A stretch of 64,000 nucleotides of DNA from Bog-473 sp963707835 (GTDB lineage Bacteria; Actinomycetota; Acidimicrobiia; Acidimicrobiales; RAAP-2): NCBI GenBank assembly GCA_963707835.1, contig CAVPRI010000002.1:1674001-1738000 (forward strand). Reading direction: 5' to 3'. The position numbers were made by a program, and so were the translations under genes. Below, piece by piece: positions 32,707 to 42,050 of this stretch (position 1 is the stretch's first letter; each line of letters begins with the position of its first letter). The notes beneath the pieces were generated by a model, which searched no databases, was not told the origin of the DNA, and saw only the letters and a list, made by a program, of their open reading frames with translations.

Positions 32707-35146
32707 CTACGCCGTTCGCAAGAGAGCTTGTGGCCTGGAGCGCGTCGCAGCTATCGCTGGAAGGACTGCGATGAGGTTCGCGACGGTCATCACCCCAACG
32801 ACGATGAGGGCGAGCACCGATATTGGCACGACGGCGACCGGCACTGCACCAAGATTATTTGCGAAGGCGAGCCATATGACCCGGCCGATCACCACACCGA
32901 TCGGGACACCTATCAAGATGCCCACTAACGCCATCGTCGTGGCTTGCCAAGCTACGACCGATGCCACTTGGTGATTCACGAATCCCACCACCTTCAGGAG
33001 GCCAACCTCTTGTCGCCGCCGTGAGACACTGACCAACAGCAAGTGAAGCAGCGTTGCGGCGCCGAACACGCCCAGGACAGCCCCAAAAAGGAGCGGGAAG
33101 TTGACCGCCTCGCCAAAATTGATGAGCGAAGTCGGGGTCACGGCGAGGGCGGTGAGGGACCGGTACTCATTGAAGTAGTGGGAGATTGCCGCCTGTCCGC
33201 CGCGGACCTGCAACGACACTGGCCAACACCCCGCCGTTGGTCGACGCCGCCACTGCTTGTCGACAGGCAGCTCGTTTGGGACCCAGAGGGCACGCGGCGT
33301 CCTCATAACCGCGCAGGGTGAACACGGCGCCGGTGCCCAGGCTTACGGCGTTGCCGAGCACGGGCAACGACATCTGCGCCACGACCCGGAACGGTATCGT
33401 CCGTCTGGCGCCTGAGGCCAATGACACCGTGACCTCGACGATGGAACCGACATCGGCGCCCACTCGACGCATCGTCGTCGCACCGAGGCCAACCTCTCCT
33501 GGAGCGTTGGGAGCGTGACCGTCCACAATCGGGAAGAGGAGCTGCCCTCGGATGGCGGTGCCGGCCAGCGCTCCTACGACCACCTTGTTGATGGAAATAG
33601 CGGGAAGTGCTATCCCTTCGGTGATTCCATTGACCCCCCGGTCATTTTCGAGGCGTTTCATCAGCGTGGGATCGGGCATTCCTCCGCTGTTCGGGTTTGA
33701 GATATTGAGCTGGAATGCGTCTCCGTACAGCCTGGGGGTGCTCGTCAAATGGGAGAGGCTGGCCCCAAACACGGCCGTGCCACAGAGCGCAATCACCGCC
33801 AACACGGTGCCGAGCAGTGCACTGCCCACCGGGACATTGGTCCCGCCACTCCGTCTTTCGAGAGCGTTGCGGACACCAATCACCGTGCTCGGCGGTGCTC
33901 CGCTCGCCCATAGATAGCTAGCCACGCGGGAGGGCGAATGAGGGATAATTCGCTCGTGAGGCCCAGTGAGACGCGCTGCCCTGATGGACGGCAAGAGACC
34001 CAGACCGACCACCACAACGACGGTGGCAATCACGCCGAACGCCAGCACCGGTCCGTCAAATGTGATCCCGGTTGAGCTTTCAGCGACCCGCGCCTCGCCA
34101 AGGGGTGCAATCGGGGAGAGGGCAGCGGCGATCACTGTGGCTCCCACAGCTCCAGCCAGCCCGACGACCAGGTTCCGTACTGTGCCGAGCACAACCAACT
34201 GCCGATGCTCTCCTCCGAGGGCCACGATCGTCGGGAAGTCTTCGCTTTCAGTGATGCTCTGCCGGCCCAGTGCCTGAGCGATAACGACCAAGCCGACGAG
34301 TGCGGCGAGACCGGCGAGGAGCCACCACCCGAGAGTTTGGGGATGGATCGATGCTTCAATTGAGGCGATCTGGGTGTCCTCGTTCTGGGTGTAGGCAATT
34401 CCGCCTAAGGCGTCCACGGCAGCATCGAATCGAGGGAGATCGGCGGCGCCGCCCCGCAGGCGGACGAGGTACACATAACCCGTCGCCGTCCGCGGGACTA
34501 CGGAGCGGGCGAAGGCCTGAGACGCGTAAAGGCTGTAAGAGGGTGTGCTGCCAGACGGGAAATCGAACTCGGTGGCCCCGAACCCGACTACCCGCAACGG
34601 GACCGTCGGACCGGATGGTGTCGGGGCATCGCCCGTCGGGCTGTTGAGGTCGTCCGATTGCGACGCAGAGTAGAAGGGGACTTTGATGATGGTCCCAAGA
34701 CGTACTCCTTCGTCCTGGTAGAGCGTGTACGTAGCCACCACTTCATCCGGGTTCGATGGATTCGGCATACGGCCCGACACCAGATTGAAGGCGGGGGTTC
34801 TTTTGGCGGGGAGAAACACCACGCCGAAGTAAGAGGGGTTGAGCGGGTGCGTACAGGGACAGATCGGCTCGCCATTGTCTGGTCCGAGTCCCGCCGTTAC
34901 CGCCTTAACCCCTGGCATTCGCGAGATCTGAGGAACGGGGTGAGTGGAGTACAGCTCGGCGTCGAAACCGTGGGCGGCCACGAATGAGGGAAAGGCGGAT
35001 TGAGTGCGCCGCCCCGCTGCCGCGGCAGCCATGATCACTCCACTCACCAGGCTTATGAGGATCGCAATTGCCAACCAGGATCGCCATCGGTGGCGCAATT
35101 GTGTCTGAAACACCAGCCCGATAGCACGCAACGATCCCCTCCTCAC
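32707..35146 (-). CDS. FtsX/MacB-like ABC transporter permease (frameshifted)
   Basis: About 810 residues. It opens with a cytoplasmic start and span (HRWRSWLAIAILISLVSGVIMAAAA), a large extracellular domain, a first FtsX-like core of three spans (LGWWLLAGLAALVGLVVIAQAL to VIATVVVVVGLGLLPSIRAARL), another span and extracellular domain, and a second FtsX core (FPLLFGAVLGVFGAATLLHLLLVSV to LALIVVGVMTVANLIAVLPAIAATR). One extra base near 33,211 splits the gene before the last core. This topology is that of macrolide or lipoprotein export permeases; no ATPase partner gene is present, so function would need one from elsewhere. Confidence 0.8.
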
Positions 35147-35372
35147 CTGGACGTCTCTCCATTGTGAGCGGTCTTATGCAAGGTTGCCAAGGTTGCTACC
35201 TCGTAGGCGGATTGGTGGTGGTACCAAGGTGTCGTATGCGCTCAGTCGGCGCCCACACCGGCGAACCAATCAAGATGGCGATCGCCTTGAGGGAGCCCGG
35301 AGCCGACGAAATGAAGTAATCGTAGGACTCCACAGAGTGGATCGGAACAGAACCTGACCGTCGAAATCGAAT

Positions 35373-35791
35373 GTCCCCGAACAGTGACAATGGTCTGCAC
35401 CATCCACCTCTGCATTGCTGGTGGTCAATAGCTTCGGGATTGCTGGCAGGTTCGGCCGGCATCGCACATTGAAAGCGGCACGTCCCGTCTCCGAGTTGGG
35501 GTGATTGGTCCGGTTGCGACAACAACCTGGACCGCCCGTCGCTCCGATCCGGAACGGCCGTGCCATCCCTCACACCGTTGAGAGAGAAAGGGATGACCAC
35601 GACCATCGTAGAAGCTGCGCGGGGTGTGACCGGTCGTGTCGACACCCACCTTGACGTCGATGTCGCCGCCGCCCTCGACCCGCTCGGTGCGCTGCTCGGC
35701 ACGGAGCGCTTCGACACCGACCCTGCTGGCTACAAGGCGCTGCTCAGCTGGCTCGAGGGCTTCGGCCCCTTGACCAAGGTTGGCGTCGGAA
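35373..35791 (+). pseudogene. IS110-family element, copy 3, truncated by an IS3 element
   Basis: The non-coding leader (35,373-35,592) matches that of copy 2. The transposase begins at ATG 35593 (MTTTIVEAARGVTGRVDTHLDVDVAAALDPLGALLGTERF) and stays highly similar to copy 2 for about 65 residues until the IS3 terminal repeat at 35792. The rest of the transposase is nowhere in the window; beyond the IS3 element the sequence is integrase. Confidence 0.88.
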
Positions 35792-35860
35792 TGAGCTTCC
35801 CCCGCCTTGGCGGACACCGAACGTGAGGCGTCGAAAGACGTCTCTTGGAAGGATGTCCCT

Positions 35861-36151
35861 ATGCCAGTGCGCTATCCAGACGAGTTCCGCCAGCGAGCGA
35901 TCGAGCTGGCCCGAGCCGGTGACAAACCGGTAGCCCGCATCGCGGCCGACCTCGGCATCGCTCCCTCGTGCCTGCGGCGGTGGATGAAACAAGACGACAT
36001 CGACAGAGGTCGCAGCGACGGACTCGACACTGACGAGCGGGCCGAGTTGGTGCGCCTGCGTCGTGAGCTGCGCACGGCCCAGATGGAGAACGAGATCCTC
36101 CGGCGGGCGGCCGCCTACTTCGCCAAGGAGACGCTGCCGGGCCCAAAATGA
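35861..36151 (+). CDS. IS3 element A, OrfA (HTH transposase subunit)
   Basis: 96 residues: YPDEFRQRAIELARAGDKPVARIAADLGIAPSCLRRWMKQDD is a Transposase_8 helix-turn-helix, followed by the leucine-zipper region ERAELVRLRRELRTAQMENEILRRAAAYFAKE. It binds the terminal repeats and is fused to OrfB by frameshifting in active relatives. It overlaps orfB by four bases (ATGA). Confidence 0.92.
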   Translation: MPVRYPDEFRQRAIELARAGDKPVARIAADLGIAPSCLRRWMKQDDIDRGRSDGLDTDERAELVRLRRELRTAQMENEILRRAAAYFAKETLPGPK

Positions 36152-36493
36152 TCCACACCTTCATCGCCCGGGCCTGCACGGACCTGCCCGTGTCGGCCTG
36201 CTGTCGGGTCATGAGGGTCTCGACCTCGGGCTTATATGCCTGGCGGGCCAACCCGGTGCGACCGAAAGACCTCGACGACGCGTATCTGAGCGACACCATC
36301 GTGGACATCTGGACCATGAGCCGCCGTTCCTATGGATCCCCTCGGGTCCACGCCGAGCTCAAACTCGGGCTCGACGTTCGCTGCTCGCGCAAACGCGTCG
36401 AGCGCCTGATGCGCCAGGCCGGAGTGGCCGGCATCTGAGGTTCCCCGAAATTAGTGGACACCCGACAAGCCGACCTTTGGTCGGCTGGAAGGA

Positions 36494-36824
36494 TGTCCGA
36501 TATGGGAGCTACAAGGCGGAAGTTCACGCTGGAGTTCAAGACAGAGGCCGCTCATCGCGTGATCGATACGGGCAGGACGGTGGCCGAAGTGGCCGCCGAG
36601 CTGTCGGTGGTCGGACAGCGTGTTGGCCCGATGGGTGCGCGACGAGCGTCGCCGGCTCGAGGCGGTGGCCGGATCGATCGGATGAACCGTTGAGCGCGGC
36701 GGAGCGGACCGAGCTGTTGCGGCTGCGCCGCCAGGTGGCCGAGCAGGACAAGGACCTGGCCTTCTTGGGAAAAGCTGCCGCGTACTTCGCTTCGAATCCA
36801 CCAAAGCAGAGAGATTTGCGTTGA
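36494..36824 (+). pseudogene. IS3 element B, OrfA (frameshifted)
   Basis: MSDMGATRRKFTLEFKTEAAHRVIDTGRTVAEVAAELSV is a Transposase_8 HTH opening; after a shift near 36,615 (and another near 36,675) the coiled-coil end DEPLSAAERTELLRLRRQVAEQDKDLAFLGKAAAYFASNP follows in a different frame. Joined length is about 105 residues, normal for the family. Confidence 0.8.
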
Positions 36825-37699
36825 TGGCCGCCGAGTGCGCGAACTTCGAGATCACCCGCATGGCCCGCCTCTTGGAGGTGTCGACGGCCGGCTACTACCG
36901 CTGGCGGGGGGCCCAGGACCGTCCAGCCGCTGCCGAGCGAGGTTCGCCGGGCCGATCTCGACGCCAAGATCATCAGCTTGCACAAGAGCTCGAACGGCAC
37001 CTACGGCGCTCCGCGGATCACCCTCGACCTGCACGAGGCCGGGGAGCAGGTCAGCGCCAACACCGTGGCCGCCCGCATGGCCGAGCCTCGGGATCGTGGG
37101 GGTGAGCCCGCGATTGTTCAAGGTCACCACCAGCCCCGATCCAGCCGCCATCTACCCGGCGGACCTGGTGAACCGGCAGTTCCATCCAGAGGGCATCGAC
37201 GAGCTGTGGACGTCGGACATCACCTACCTCACCGTCGGCGACGGCGAGGCCTACCTGTGCGCCATCCGCGACGAAGGATCGTCGCGGGTGCTCGGGTTCT
37301 CGGTGGATGACCACATGCGGACCGAGATCGTCCTCGACGCGCTCGAGCAATCGGCGGCAACCCGTGTTCGGGTCAGGTCAACGGAACGGTGTTCCACACC
37401 GACCGGGGCAGTCAATTCTCGGATCGACAAGGTCGTGCGAGTTCTGCGAGTAGGTCGGACTGGTTCGCTCCATGGGAGCCACGGGCAGCTGCTTTGACCA
37501 TGCCAGCGCCGAGAGCTTCTGGTCGATCTTCAAGCACGAGTACTTCTACCGGCACACCTTCGCCACCATCGACGAACTCCGAGCCGGGATCGCCCGCTAC
37601 ATCAACTTCTACAACCACCAACGTCGTTGCGCCAAGGCTGGCAATCTCAGCCCGATTCGCTACGAGTTATCGTTGGCCCTCAAGCAACAAGCCGCATAA
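36824..37699 (+). pseudogene. IS3 element B, OrfB (several frameshifts)
   Basis: Pieces in three frames assemble into an rve-type transposase: ANFEITRMARLLEVSTAGYYRWRG; IISLHKSSNGTYGAPRITLDLHEAGEQVSANTVAARMAE; DELWTSDITYLTVGDGEAYLCAIRDEGSSRVLGFSVDDHM (Asp 1); VFHTDRGSQFSDR (Asp 2); FDHASAESFWSIFKHEYFYRHTF (Glu), ending FYNHQRRCAKAGNLSPIRYE. The DDE triad is complete. At least three indels separate the pieces. Confidence 0.82.
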
Positions 37700-38354
37700 A
37701 CACCGTGTCCACTATTTCTGGGCAACCTCAATCCACCGGCGCCGTCGCGGCGGCTGCACGAGCCGTGACCTCGATGTCCAGCCCTCCGACGACCTGGTCC
37801 AGCGGGCCTTCGATCCCGCCGAGCCGGACCGTCTCTGGGTCATGGACGTCACCGAGCACCCGACCGAGAACGGCAAGGCCTACCTGGCCGTGGTCCTCGA
37901 TGCCTTCAGCCGCAGAGTGGTGGGCTGGTCGATCGCCGATGACATGCGATCCGAGCTCGTGGTCGACGCTCTCCAGATGGCCATCTGGCGACGGCGCCCA
38001 CTGGCCGGCCAGACGATCGCGCCTTCGGATCACGGGTCGACCTACACGTCGTGGGCCTTCGGCCGGCGACTGCGCGGGAACGGCCTGCTCGGGTCCATGG
38101 GCTCGATCGGTGATTGTTTCGACAACTCGGTGGCCGAGAGCTTCTTTGGCACCCTCCAGCTCGAGCTACTCGACGAGCACCACTGGGAGAGCCGAGCGGC
38201 GCTAGCCCAGGCGATCTTCGAGTGGATCGAAGCCTGGTACAACCCGAGACGGCGACACAGCTACTGCCAGATGCTCAGTCCCGTGGACTACGAGGCCGCA
38301 CACGCGGCATGATCAGCAACCAACAGCAACTGTCCGCTGAAGCGGGGAAGCTCA

Positions 38355-39306
38355 GATCGATCAAGCTCAGTCGCCTCTCCCCCGCCGACGTCAGTGGCAT
38401 GCTCTCGACCCTCGAAGCGGCCGGCCACGCCCCAGAGACTCGTCGGATCGCCCGGGCCGTCCTCAGGCGAGCCCTGCGCCGAGCGGAGCAGGAGGGGATT
38501 CTGAGCCGCAACGTGGTGGCCATTGCTGACGGTGTCAAGATCCCACACCGAGAGGGGCGGACCCTGACCCCCGAGCAGGCGAAGATCTTCCTAGAGGGCT
38601 GTCGCGGGCGACCGGCTGGAAGCCGCCTACGTGGTTGCCCTGGCGCTCGGGCTCCGACGAGGCGAGCTCGTTGGGCTGTCGTGGGAAGCCGTTGAGCTGG
38701 ACGGGCCGATGCCTCTGGTGCGCATCCGCCGGCAACTACGCGACATGGCGGACAGGGGGTGCTGCTTGCCGAGTTGAAGACGGCCGGGAGTCGGAGGACG
38801 CTGCACCCTTCGGCGCCCGTGGTCGACCACTTACGGGCGCACCGGAAGCGCCAGGCGCAAGAGGAGCGGACCAGCCGGATCTGGCGCAACTCGGCTCACC
38901 TCGTCTTCACGTCGACGGTCGGGACGCCACTCGACCCGGAAGCCTTCGGCCGCACGGTGCCCGGATCTGCAAGCGAGCCGGGTTGGGACACTGGAGCATC
39001 CACGAGCTGCGCCATTCGTGCGCGTCGCTGCTGCTGGCGATGGGAGTGCCGCTAGAGGTCGTCTCCGACACGCTCGGGCACGCGTCAATCCGGGTGACGA
39101 TGGACGTCTATGGGCACCTGCTCGCGCCGGCCCGCATGCACGCCGCCGAAGCGATGAGCCGAGCGCTCTGGCGACCGACGAGCTGCCCGACGTCGAGCCA
39201 TTGGCAACAAGATTGGCTACAGATTCGTCGTCGGAACTCGAGGACAACGCTCCGACCAGCGACTCGGTGGGCCGCCCGGGTCTCGATCCCGGCACCTTGG
39301 GATTAA
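38355..39306 (+). pseudogene. Tyrosine recombinase/integrase, 5'-truncated and frameshifted
   Basis: The core-binding part (IKLSRLSPADVSGMLSTLEAAGHAPETRRIARAVLRRALRRAEQEGILSRNV) begins exactly at the end of IS3 element A, so the N-terminal arm-binding domain is lost. Three shifts (near 38,609, 38,757 and 38,957) split the catalytic domain, but every active-site residue is still encoded: Arg in GLRRGELVGLSW, Lys in LKTAGSRRTLH, His-x-x-Arg in IHELRHSCASLLLAMG, His in DTLGHASIRVT and the Tyr in MDVYGHLLAPAR. It lies just inside the tRNA-Lys attachment site, and its last frame runs into the tRNA 3' end. It was presumably the island's integrase. Confidence 0.88.
39254..39298. repeat. Right attachment site (attR-like) at the tRNA-Lys 3' end
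   Basis: Exact 45-bp match to 25816-25860. Bases 39268-39298 are the acceptor 3' strand, T-arm and part of the variable region of the tRNA; the remaining 14 bases lie 3' of it. Together the two copies define the island. Confidence 0.8.
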
Positions 39307-39340
39307 AAGTCCCCTGCTCTTCCGGATGAGCTAGCGGCCC
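39268..39340 (-). tRNA. tRNA-Lys (anticodon TTT)
   Basis: 73 bases that fold as a full cloverleaf: 7-bp acceptor GGGCCGC/GCGGCCC, D-arm GCTC/GAGC, anticodon loop CTTTTAA, T-arm CCGGG/CCCGG with ATCGAGA loop, discriminator A. CCA is not encoded. The 3' end faces the island and its integrase. Confidence 0.95.
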
Positions 39341-39462
39341 GGCTGCAAGATAACGGACTCGGGAGCCATAGGGAGACCGACAGGCCTGGGGGCCCTGCCC
39401 CGACGCCCTCGCGCCGCCGTGGATCCACGTCCCGGCTACGACGCCGACCGTAGGCTGCCCAA

Positions 39463-40236
39463 ATGCGAACCGCACCCACGCGCTCGACAGCAGTGCTGGC
39501 GACGATCATCGCCATCCCGGTCCTGACGCTCATCCCCGTCTCCGTTGGAGTGGCGGGCGGGCTGGACACAACCACCACGGCGCCGACCACCACGACCAGC
39601 GCACCGGTCACCACGACCACGGCGGCCCCGACCACAACAACAAGCGCCCCGGTCACCACGACCACGGCTCCCACCACGACAACCACGCACGCCCGCTCCA
39701 CCACAACGTCACACCCCACCAGCACGACGACCACGACGAAGCCCCCGGCGCACACCTCGAGTTCGACGCCGTGGGGCTGGATCGTTCTGGCCGTGGTCGT
39801 CGTCCTGGCCGTCATCCTCGTGGCCCTGCTCCTGGCGCGGAGCCGGCGCCAGGGGCACGTGGTCGAGTGGGAGCGCTCGGTGGGCCCGGCGGTTGCGGCA
39901 GCCGAGATCGCCCGCGACCTCGTCCTCTCCCAAACCCCCGAGGACCCGTCGGAGCGGCGGGCATCGGTGGGCGTCCAGATGGATGACGCGGCCGCCGGTC
40001 TCGAGCGCGCCGCCGCCGCTGCCCCCGACGAGGTACACGCCGGATTGTGCGCGCGCTGCGCCGAGAGCCTCCGCGGGTTGGCTTTCGCCGTGGAGGCCGA
40101 TCACCTGCTGCGCTCCGGCGGTCAGAACCCGACCGGCGAGCAGCTCGCCTCGGCCGACCTGGCCCGGCGCAACCGTACCGCCGAGCTCGAGGGCGCCCTG
40201 CGCGAGCTCAAGGTGGCGCTCGTCCCGAAGAAGTAG
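39463..40236 (+). CDS. Thr-rich stalk membrane protein, unknown
   Basis: 257 residues. A signal peptide or anchor (TAVLATIIAIPVLTLIPVSVGVAGG) is followed by about 70 residues of Thr/Ala/Pro low complexity (repeating TTTTAP-type units), one membrane span (WIVLAVVVVLAVILVALLLAR) near residue 105-125, and a cytoplasmic alpha-helical domain with WERSVGPAVAAAEIARDL and GLCARCAESLRGLAFAVEADHLLR. Thr-rich stalks are common in actinobacterial surface proteins and are usually glycosylated. Function unknown. Confidence 0.7.
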   Translation: MRTAPTRSTAVLATIIAIPVLTLIPVSVGVAGGLDTTTTAPTTTTSAPVTTTTAAPTTTTSAPVTTTTAPTTTTTHARSTTTSHPTSTTTTTKPPAHTSSSTPWGWIVLAVVVVLAVILVALLLARSRRQGHVVEWERSVGPAVAAAEIARDLVLSQTPEDPSERRASVGVQMDDAAAGLERAAAAAPDEVHAGLCARCAESLRGLAFAVEADHLLRSGGQNPTGEQLASADLARRNRTAELEGALRELKVALVPKK

Positions 40237-40246
40237 ACCACGGGCG

Positions 40247-41701
40247 GTGCAACGGGTCGACGCTGTCGTCGTCGGGACCGGGCCGAATGGGCTCGGCGCC
40301 GCGCTGACCCTGGCTCGGGCCGGCCTCGACGTAGAGGTCATCGAAGCTGCGGACGACCCTGGTGGGGGATGCCGAACGGCGGAGCTCACCCTTCCCGGCT
40401 TCCGGCACGACGCTTGCGCGGCCGTCCACCCGATGCTCACCGTCTCACCTGCGTTCGCAGGCATCGACTTGGATGGACGCGGCGTCCGGCTGCACGTCCC
40501 ACCGGTCGCGTTCGCCCATCCGCTCGGCGGTGAGCGCGCCGCCTTCGTCGGCGGCAGTGTCGCCGACACGGCCGACCGGCTCGGCTCCGACCGACCTGCC
40601 TATCTCCGCGAGTTCGGCCGCCTGGTGGAGAACCTCGACAAGGTCCTGCCGACGGTGATGGGGCCCACGCGCTCGTTGCCACGCCATCCCGTCCCGGCAG
40701 CGGCCTTCGCCAAGCGTGGACTCCGCTCAGCAGCTCACGTGGCGCAGCGCTTCGACACCGAAGCAGGGCGCGCCGTCATCGCCGGGACGGCGGCCCATTC
40801 GACGCTCCCCCTGGATGCGCCGCTCACCGGGGCCTTTGCCATCTTCCTCACCGCACTGGGACACCACCACGGCTGGCCGGTCATCGAAGGGGGCAGCTCA
40901 GCTCTCGGTCGACGCGCTGGTTGCCGAGCTCGCCTCCGCCGGGATCCGGGTGCAGACCGGGCGCAGGGTCGACCGACTCGACTCCCTCCCTGCGGCGAGC
41001 GCCATCCTGCTCGATGTCGCACCGCGGCGGCTGGTCGAGCTCGCTGGCGACCGAATGCCCCCGCGGTCACGGCGGGCCCTGTACCGCTACCGCCACGGAC
41101 CCGGGGTGTGCAAGGTGGACTGGGCGCTGAGCGGACCGGTCCCCTGGAGGGCGGACGTCTGCCGGCGGGCGGTGACGCTGCATGTGGGCGGAACCTTCGA
41201 CGAGGTGGCGCGCGCCGAGGCCGAGGTCGTCGCCGGTCGGTATCCGGAGCACCCGTTCTGTCTGGTGGCCCAACCCTGCGTCGCCGACCCGAGCCGGGCG
41301 CCCGAGGGCTGGCACACCCTGTGGGCGTACTGCCACGTGCCCAATGGATCGGACGTGGACATGACCGAACGCATCGAGGCCGCAGATCGAGCGGTTCGCT
41401 CCCGGCTTCCGAGACCTGGTCCTGGCCCGCTCGGCCAGGTCCGCGGCACGAGGGGGAGGACTACAACCCCAATTTCGTCGGCGGCGACATCAACGCCGGC
41501 TCCCCGACACTGCGCCAGACGGTCTTTCGCCCCACCGTGCGGTGGAACCCCTACCGCACGGCCGTCCCAGATGTGTATCTCTGCTCGGCGGCAACGCCGC
41601 CGGGCGGCGGCGTCCACGGGATGTGCGGACTTGGCGCGGCCCGAACCGTGCTGCGGGACCTCGGCGTGACCGCGCACCCCGGTGCCCATCCGACCGCATA
41701 G
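40247..41701 (+). CDS. FAD-dependent phytoene desaturase-like oxidoreductase (frameshifted)
   Basis: Starts at GTG 40247 with the FAD-binding DAVVVGTGPNGLGAALTLARAGLDVEVIEAADDPGGGCRT. The next blocks are FRHDACAAVHPMLTVSPAF and DAPLTGAFAIFLTALGHHHGWPVIEGGSS. After a shift near 40,905 it continues LSVDALVAELASAGIRVQTGRRVDRLDSLPAASAILLDVAPRRL and PGVCKVDWALSGPVPWRADVCRRAVTLHVGGTFDEV, and after two more shifts (near 41,385 and 41,450) with EDYNPNFVGGDINAGSPTLRQTVFRPT and GMCGLGAARTVLRDLG. This is the CrtI-like carotenoid desaturase/isomerase family, about 480 residues when joined. The actual substrate is unknown. Confidence 0.82.
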   Translation: MQRVDAVVVGTGPNGLGAALTLARAGLDVEVIEAADDPGGGCRTAELTLPGFRHDACAAVHPMLTVSPAFAGIDLDGRGVRLHVPPVAFAHPLGGERAAFVGGSVADTADRLGSDRPAYLREFGRLVENLDKVLPTVMGPTRSLPRHPVPAAAFAKRGLRSAAHVAQRFDTEAGRAVIAGTAAHSTLPLDAPLTGAFAIFLTALGHHHGWPVIEGGSSALGRRAGCRARLRRDPGADRAQGRPTRLPPCGERHPARCRTAAAGRARWRPNAPAVTAGPVPLPPRTRGVQGGLGAERTGPLEGGRLPAGGDAACGRNLRRGGARRGRGRRRSVSGAPVLSGGPTLRRRPEPGARGLAHPVGVLPRAQWIGRGHDRTHRGRRSSGSLPASETWSWPARPGPRHEGEDYNPNFVGGDINAGSPTLRQTVFRPTVRWNPYRTAVPDVYLCSAATPPGGGVHGMCGLGAARTVLRDLGVTAHPGAHPTA

Positions 41702-41711
41702 CCTTTCATCC

Positions 41712-42050
41712 GTGGCTCCGAAGTGGCGCTGGCTGGTGCCGGCACTGGCGGCCGTCGCCGTGAGCTGTCTCATGCCGGGGTCGATGCTCTCCGGGGTCCC
41801 TTCGCTGAGCCGGACTGCCGCCATCGAGGTCGCGACGCCGATCGTGTCGGGCGGCGAGTGCGCCATCACGGCCTGCAACCGTGGTTCACCGTCGGCCTCC
41901 GCACCGGTTCCCGCCGTCGCCGCCCTCGGTGTGCTCACCACTGGGACCGTGGCCCTCCTCTGGGCCGGTCGTCGGCGGCGACCTCGCACCCTCACCGTCG
42001 TGTTGCCTACCGGCACACCGCTGCGCCTCTTCCGTCCGCCCAAGGGCTGA
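41712..42050 (+). CDS. Small membrane protein, unknown
   Basis: 112 residues from GTG 41712. WRWLVPALAAVAVSCLMPGSML is a signal-anchor, GGECAITACNRGS holds two cysteines in a likely external loop, and VAALGVLTTGTVALLWAGRRRR is a second span. A short basic tail follows. I recognise no family. It lies between the FAD oxidoreductase and the DUF929 gene on the same strand. Confidence 0.5.
   Translation: MAPKWRWLVPALAAVAVSCLMPGSMLSGVPSLSRTAAIEVATPIVSGGECAITACNRGSPSASAPVPAVAALGVLTTGTVALLWAGRRRRPRTLTVVLPTGTPLRLFRPPKG

Larger units (their letters stand above)
36436..37730 (+). mobile_element. IS3-family element B, nested in element A
   Basis: 1,295 bp with 26-bp imperfect terminal repeats (TGAGGTTCCCCGAAATTAGT... 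from 36436; matching complement at 37705-37730) and a 3-bp target duplication ATC (36433-36435, 37731-37733). The target duplication shows a direct insertion into orfB of element A. Confidence 0.92.
36148..38312 (+). pseudogene. IS3 element A, OrfB (DDE integrase) split by element B
   Basis: The first part, 36148-36435, carries the HTH_21-type segment SRRSYGSPRVHAELKLGLDVRCSRKRVERLMRQAGVAGI. The second, 37734-38312, continues in frame with HRRRRGGCTSRD, DRLWVMDVTEHPTENGKAYLAVVLDAFSRRVVGWS (Asp 1), APSDHGSTYTSWAF (Asp 2) and DNSVAESFFGTLQLELLDE (Glu). Without element B it is a complete 288-residue rve-type transposase with no other defect. Confidence 0.92.
35792..38354 (+). mobile_element. IS3-family element A, interrupted by element B
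   Basis: Imperfect terminal repeats: TGAGCTTCCCCCGCCTTGGC from 35792 and its counterpart ending GCGGGGAAGCTCA at 38354. Removing element B and one copy of its 3-bp duplication gives a 1.27-kb element with two overlapping genes, normal for the family. No 3-bp target duplication flanks A (GAA left, GAT right), and the flanks come from different genes, so a deletion has probably removed DNA on one side. Confidence 0.85.
25861..39298. mobile_element. Decayed genomic island integrated at tRNA-Lys(TTT)
   Basis: The 13.4-kb interval is bounded by 45-bp direct repeats; the right one is the 3' end of an intact tRNA-Lys and carries a broken tyrosine integrase just inside it, the usual arrangement for integrative elements. 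Inside are three IS110-family copies, one IS256-family and two IS3-family elements, and mostly truncated cargo. No conjugation or replication genes are visible, so the island is probably immobile now. Confidence 0.7.

Noticed and set aside
39540..39760. A short-repeat array in the ACCACCACG-type DNA, possibly CRISPR-like
   Set aside because: The repeats are codons for a Thr/Ala/Pro stalk in a real gene, with no spacers and no constant repeat length. No CRISPR array or cas gene is visible in the window.
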